NCBI GenBank assembly: GCA_021323855.1
Contig: JAJPKE010000025.1
Span: forward strand, 22,432-86,431
DNA from: Chloroflexota bacterium
GTDB lineage: Bacteria; Chloroflexota; Ktedonobacteria; Ktedonobacterales; JADMIN01
DNA: 64,000 nt
Direction of reading: 5' to 3'
Both the position numbers and the translations under genes were made by a program. The notes below the pieces were generated by a model. That model saw only the letters and a list, made by a program, of their open reading frames with translations, did no database searches and had not been told where the DNA came from. The number at the start of each line of letters is the position of its first letter. Within the stretch, counting starts at the first letter, position 1. Positions 62,594 to 64,000 of this stretch are shown one piece after another.

Positions 62594-63556
62594 ATGACCA
62601 GCACTACGACTCCCGCTCCAACGCCACTAGCAGCCAAGACGCCATGGCTGACCCGCTTGCGCCGCTCACGCGGGGCACCGGCGCTGACGGGGATGGGTCC
62701 AATCACGACTCTCATTCGTGCAGCGCTCTTACTCCTGTTGGGGATTTTCTTCGGTCTTCCTCTGCTGTGGCTCCTCCTCGCCCCTACCAAGACCGACGTT
62801 CAGCTCACTCAGGATTTTCCGCTCTCAATTGGCTCATGGGCCAAGATAGGGAGCGATTGGCAGAATTTGCTAACTTTTGACGATGGCGTCATCATCCAAT
62901 GGTACGTCAACTCTATACTCTATGCTCTGGCGACTCTCGTGCTAGCACTCGCGGTATCGCTACCTGCGGGATATGCGCTGGCTACGATGAAGCCGAAGGG
63001 ACGCGGATTACTCTTGTCGTTGACGCTGGTGGCCATGCTCCTGCCCATCTCGGCGCTCGTGCTGCCGCTCTTCCTGGAGATCAACCTGGTTCATCTGGTC
63101 AATACACCCTGGTCTGTGATTCTACCGACGGCATTCTTCCCCTTTGGGGTCTTTCTCGCCTTCATCTATTACGCCGTGAGTTTGCCGAAAGACTTGCTGG
63201 CTGCGGGCCGCATTGACGGCGCGAGCGAGTGGCAACTCTTTTGGCATGTCGGAATTCCTCTTGCCCGCCCGCTCCTGGGGTTGCTGATCTTTCTCAATTT
63301 CACGGCAACCTGGAATAACTATTTTCTGCCGTTTGTCATGCTGCAAGACCCATCTGTCTATAATCTACCCGTTGGGCTGCAAGCGCTCATCTCAGGAACG
63401 CCAGCGCTGCATCCTGCCCTCGTGGGCGATGTGCCGATTCACCGAGCGGAGCTGGCGCTAGCTGGGGTCATTATCGTTCTGCCTGTGGCGCTCGTCTTTC
63501 TCTTTTCGCAGCGCTTCGTCACCAGCGGCGCCCTTACCGGCAGCTTCAAAGAATAA
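62594..63556 (+). CDS. ABC sugar transporter permease, second
   Basis: A 320-residue MalG/UgpE-type permease. Six helices after a polar N-terminus of about 35 residues; the EAA loop reads DLLAAGRIDGASEWQLFWHVGIPLARPLLG, followed by NFTATWNNYFLPFVML, a family marker. It pairs with the preceding permease as the membrane channel. GAGAGGAAA precedes the ATG, 40 bp after the first permease. Confidence 0.95.
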   Translation: MTSTTTPAPTPLAAKTPWLTRLRRSRGAPALTGMGPITTLIRAALLLLLGIFFGLPLLWLLLAPTKTDVQLTQDFPLSIGSWAKIGSDWQNLLTFDDGVIIQWYVNSILYALATLVLALAVSLPAGYALATMKPKGRGLLLSLTLVAMLLPISALVLPLFLEINLVHLVNTPWSVILPTAFFPFGVFLAFIYYAVSLPKDLLAAGRIDGASEWQLFWHVGIPLARPLLGLLIFLNFTATWNNYFLPFVMLQDPSVYNLPVGLQALISGTPALHPALVGDVPIHRAELALAGVIIVLPVALVFLFSQRFVTSGALTGSFKE

Positions 63557-63824
63557 CTCGATGAATGCGATCACCACGAATGGCAGCACTTCGATCAGCA
63601 ATAACCGTCAGCGGTCAGTAGGGAAAGGAACCGCGTGTCTCCGCTCCTGTCTCTACGTAGTAGGCACACCTGCGCAGACGGAGTGTTGTAAACGTGTTAG
63701 TGCTTACATATGCTCTGTGCGCCGAATAGACCGGAAATCATCGCGAGGTTCAAGAGTAGCTTGAGAGAGTGGGAGCATGGGCCGTCAGAGCAGTCAGCGC
63801 CCGCCCTGCGAGAGGAGCGAGTCC
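63557..63824. other. intergenic gap before the ATPase gene
   Basis: 268 bases. The track's 67-residue ORF at 63561 has no recognisable features and no good ribosome-binding site, so it is not called. No clear terminator or promoter was seen. Confidence 0.45.
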
Positions 63825-64000
63825 ATGGCGGAAGTGACGTTTGCGCATATCACCAAGCGCTACAGCGAGCAGACGAAGAGTGTCATTGCTGATCTGAACC
63901 TCCAGGTGCGCGACCACGAGTTCCTGGTGCTGGTGGGGCCATCGGGCTGTGGCAAGAGTACGGCGCTGCGCATGATTGCTGGGCTGGAGGCGATTACCGA
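63825..64000 (+). CDS. ABC transporter ATP-binding protein, partial (MsmK/UgpC type)
   Basis: The first 58 residues of an ATPase that runs off the window, which is why the ORF track lacks it. It starts [13 protein letters not shown], and contains the Walker A motif [19 protein letters not shown] as in MsmK/UgpC/MalK. AGAGGAG lies nine bases before the ATG. It would power the two permeases upstream; such ATPases may also serve several sugar importers. Confidence 0.93.
   Translation, partial: MAEVTFAHITKRYSEQTKSVIADLNLQVRDHEFLVLVGPSGCGKSTALRMIAGLEAIT

Noticed and set aside
63561-63764. 67-residue + ORF after the second permease
   Set aside because: No ribosome-binding site and no recognisable features; probably chance.

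Overview
The window looks like a chromosomal segment of a Chloroflexota bacterium, most likely Ktedonobacteria or a close relative. This is an inference from gene content: Ser/Thr kinases fused to PQQ-type beta-propellers, many TPR and secreted orphan proteins, an F420-type nitroreductase pair, a Pro/Tyr-rich membrane protein, and high-G+C genes with strong Shine-Dalgarno sequences. No 16S rRNA is present, so the placement is not proven.

Layout. 1-500: rpsI (S9) and its terminator. 0.86-3.3 kb: three secreted or membrane-anchored orphan proteins. 3.4-7.2 kb: a PadR regulator divergent from an MFS exporter, a membrane protein and an SDR; two identical-core PadR-type dyads sit on the shared promoter. 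7.3-13.1 kb: assorted genes including tyrS, a nitroreductase-like protein and a CDF metal exporter. 13.5-25.6 kb: a co-directional signalling block with a TPR protein, a kinase-PQQ protein, a membrane protein with two TIR-like domains, a caspase-like peptidase, a pseudokinase-PP2C fusion and a J-domain-vWA fusion. This is the best candidate here for an undescribed system. 25.7-37.9 kb: SDR, formamidase, Sco-like protein, phospholipase C-like lipoprotein, response regulator, DinD plus XRE, methyltransferase, a polytopic membrane protein, and MurA with Asp replacing the catalytic Cys. 38-43.4 kb: formate dehydrogenase operon whose large subunit is read through a UGA (selenocysteine) with a clear SECIS hairpin. 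43.4-48.6 kb: lipid and PQQ-type envelope genes and small housekeeping proteins. 48.6-52 kb: tRNA-Lys and tRNA-Thr in opposite orientations, each followed at 67-69 nt by the same 23-nt element. 53.1-53.6 kb: truncated IS5-type transposase. 53.6-64 kb: a sugar catabolic locus resembling oxidative L-fucose degradation, with a GntR regulator and a divergent ABC sugar importer that runs off the window end.

How they work together. In the last region the importer would bring in a sugar. The aldo/keto reductase, lactonase, dehydratase and SDR match the successive steps of the non-phosphorylative fucose route, and a LarA-like protein may act on the lactate or hydroxyacid product. In the signalling block, kinase, phosphatase and vWA proteins recall predicted TerY-type kinase/phosphatase/vWA triads, while the TIR-caspase pair recalls TIR-activated caspase immunity. 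Whether all six proteins form one system is a hypothesis.
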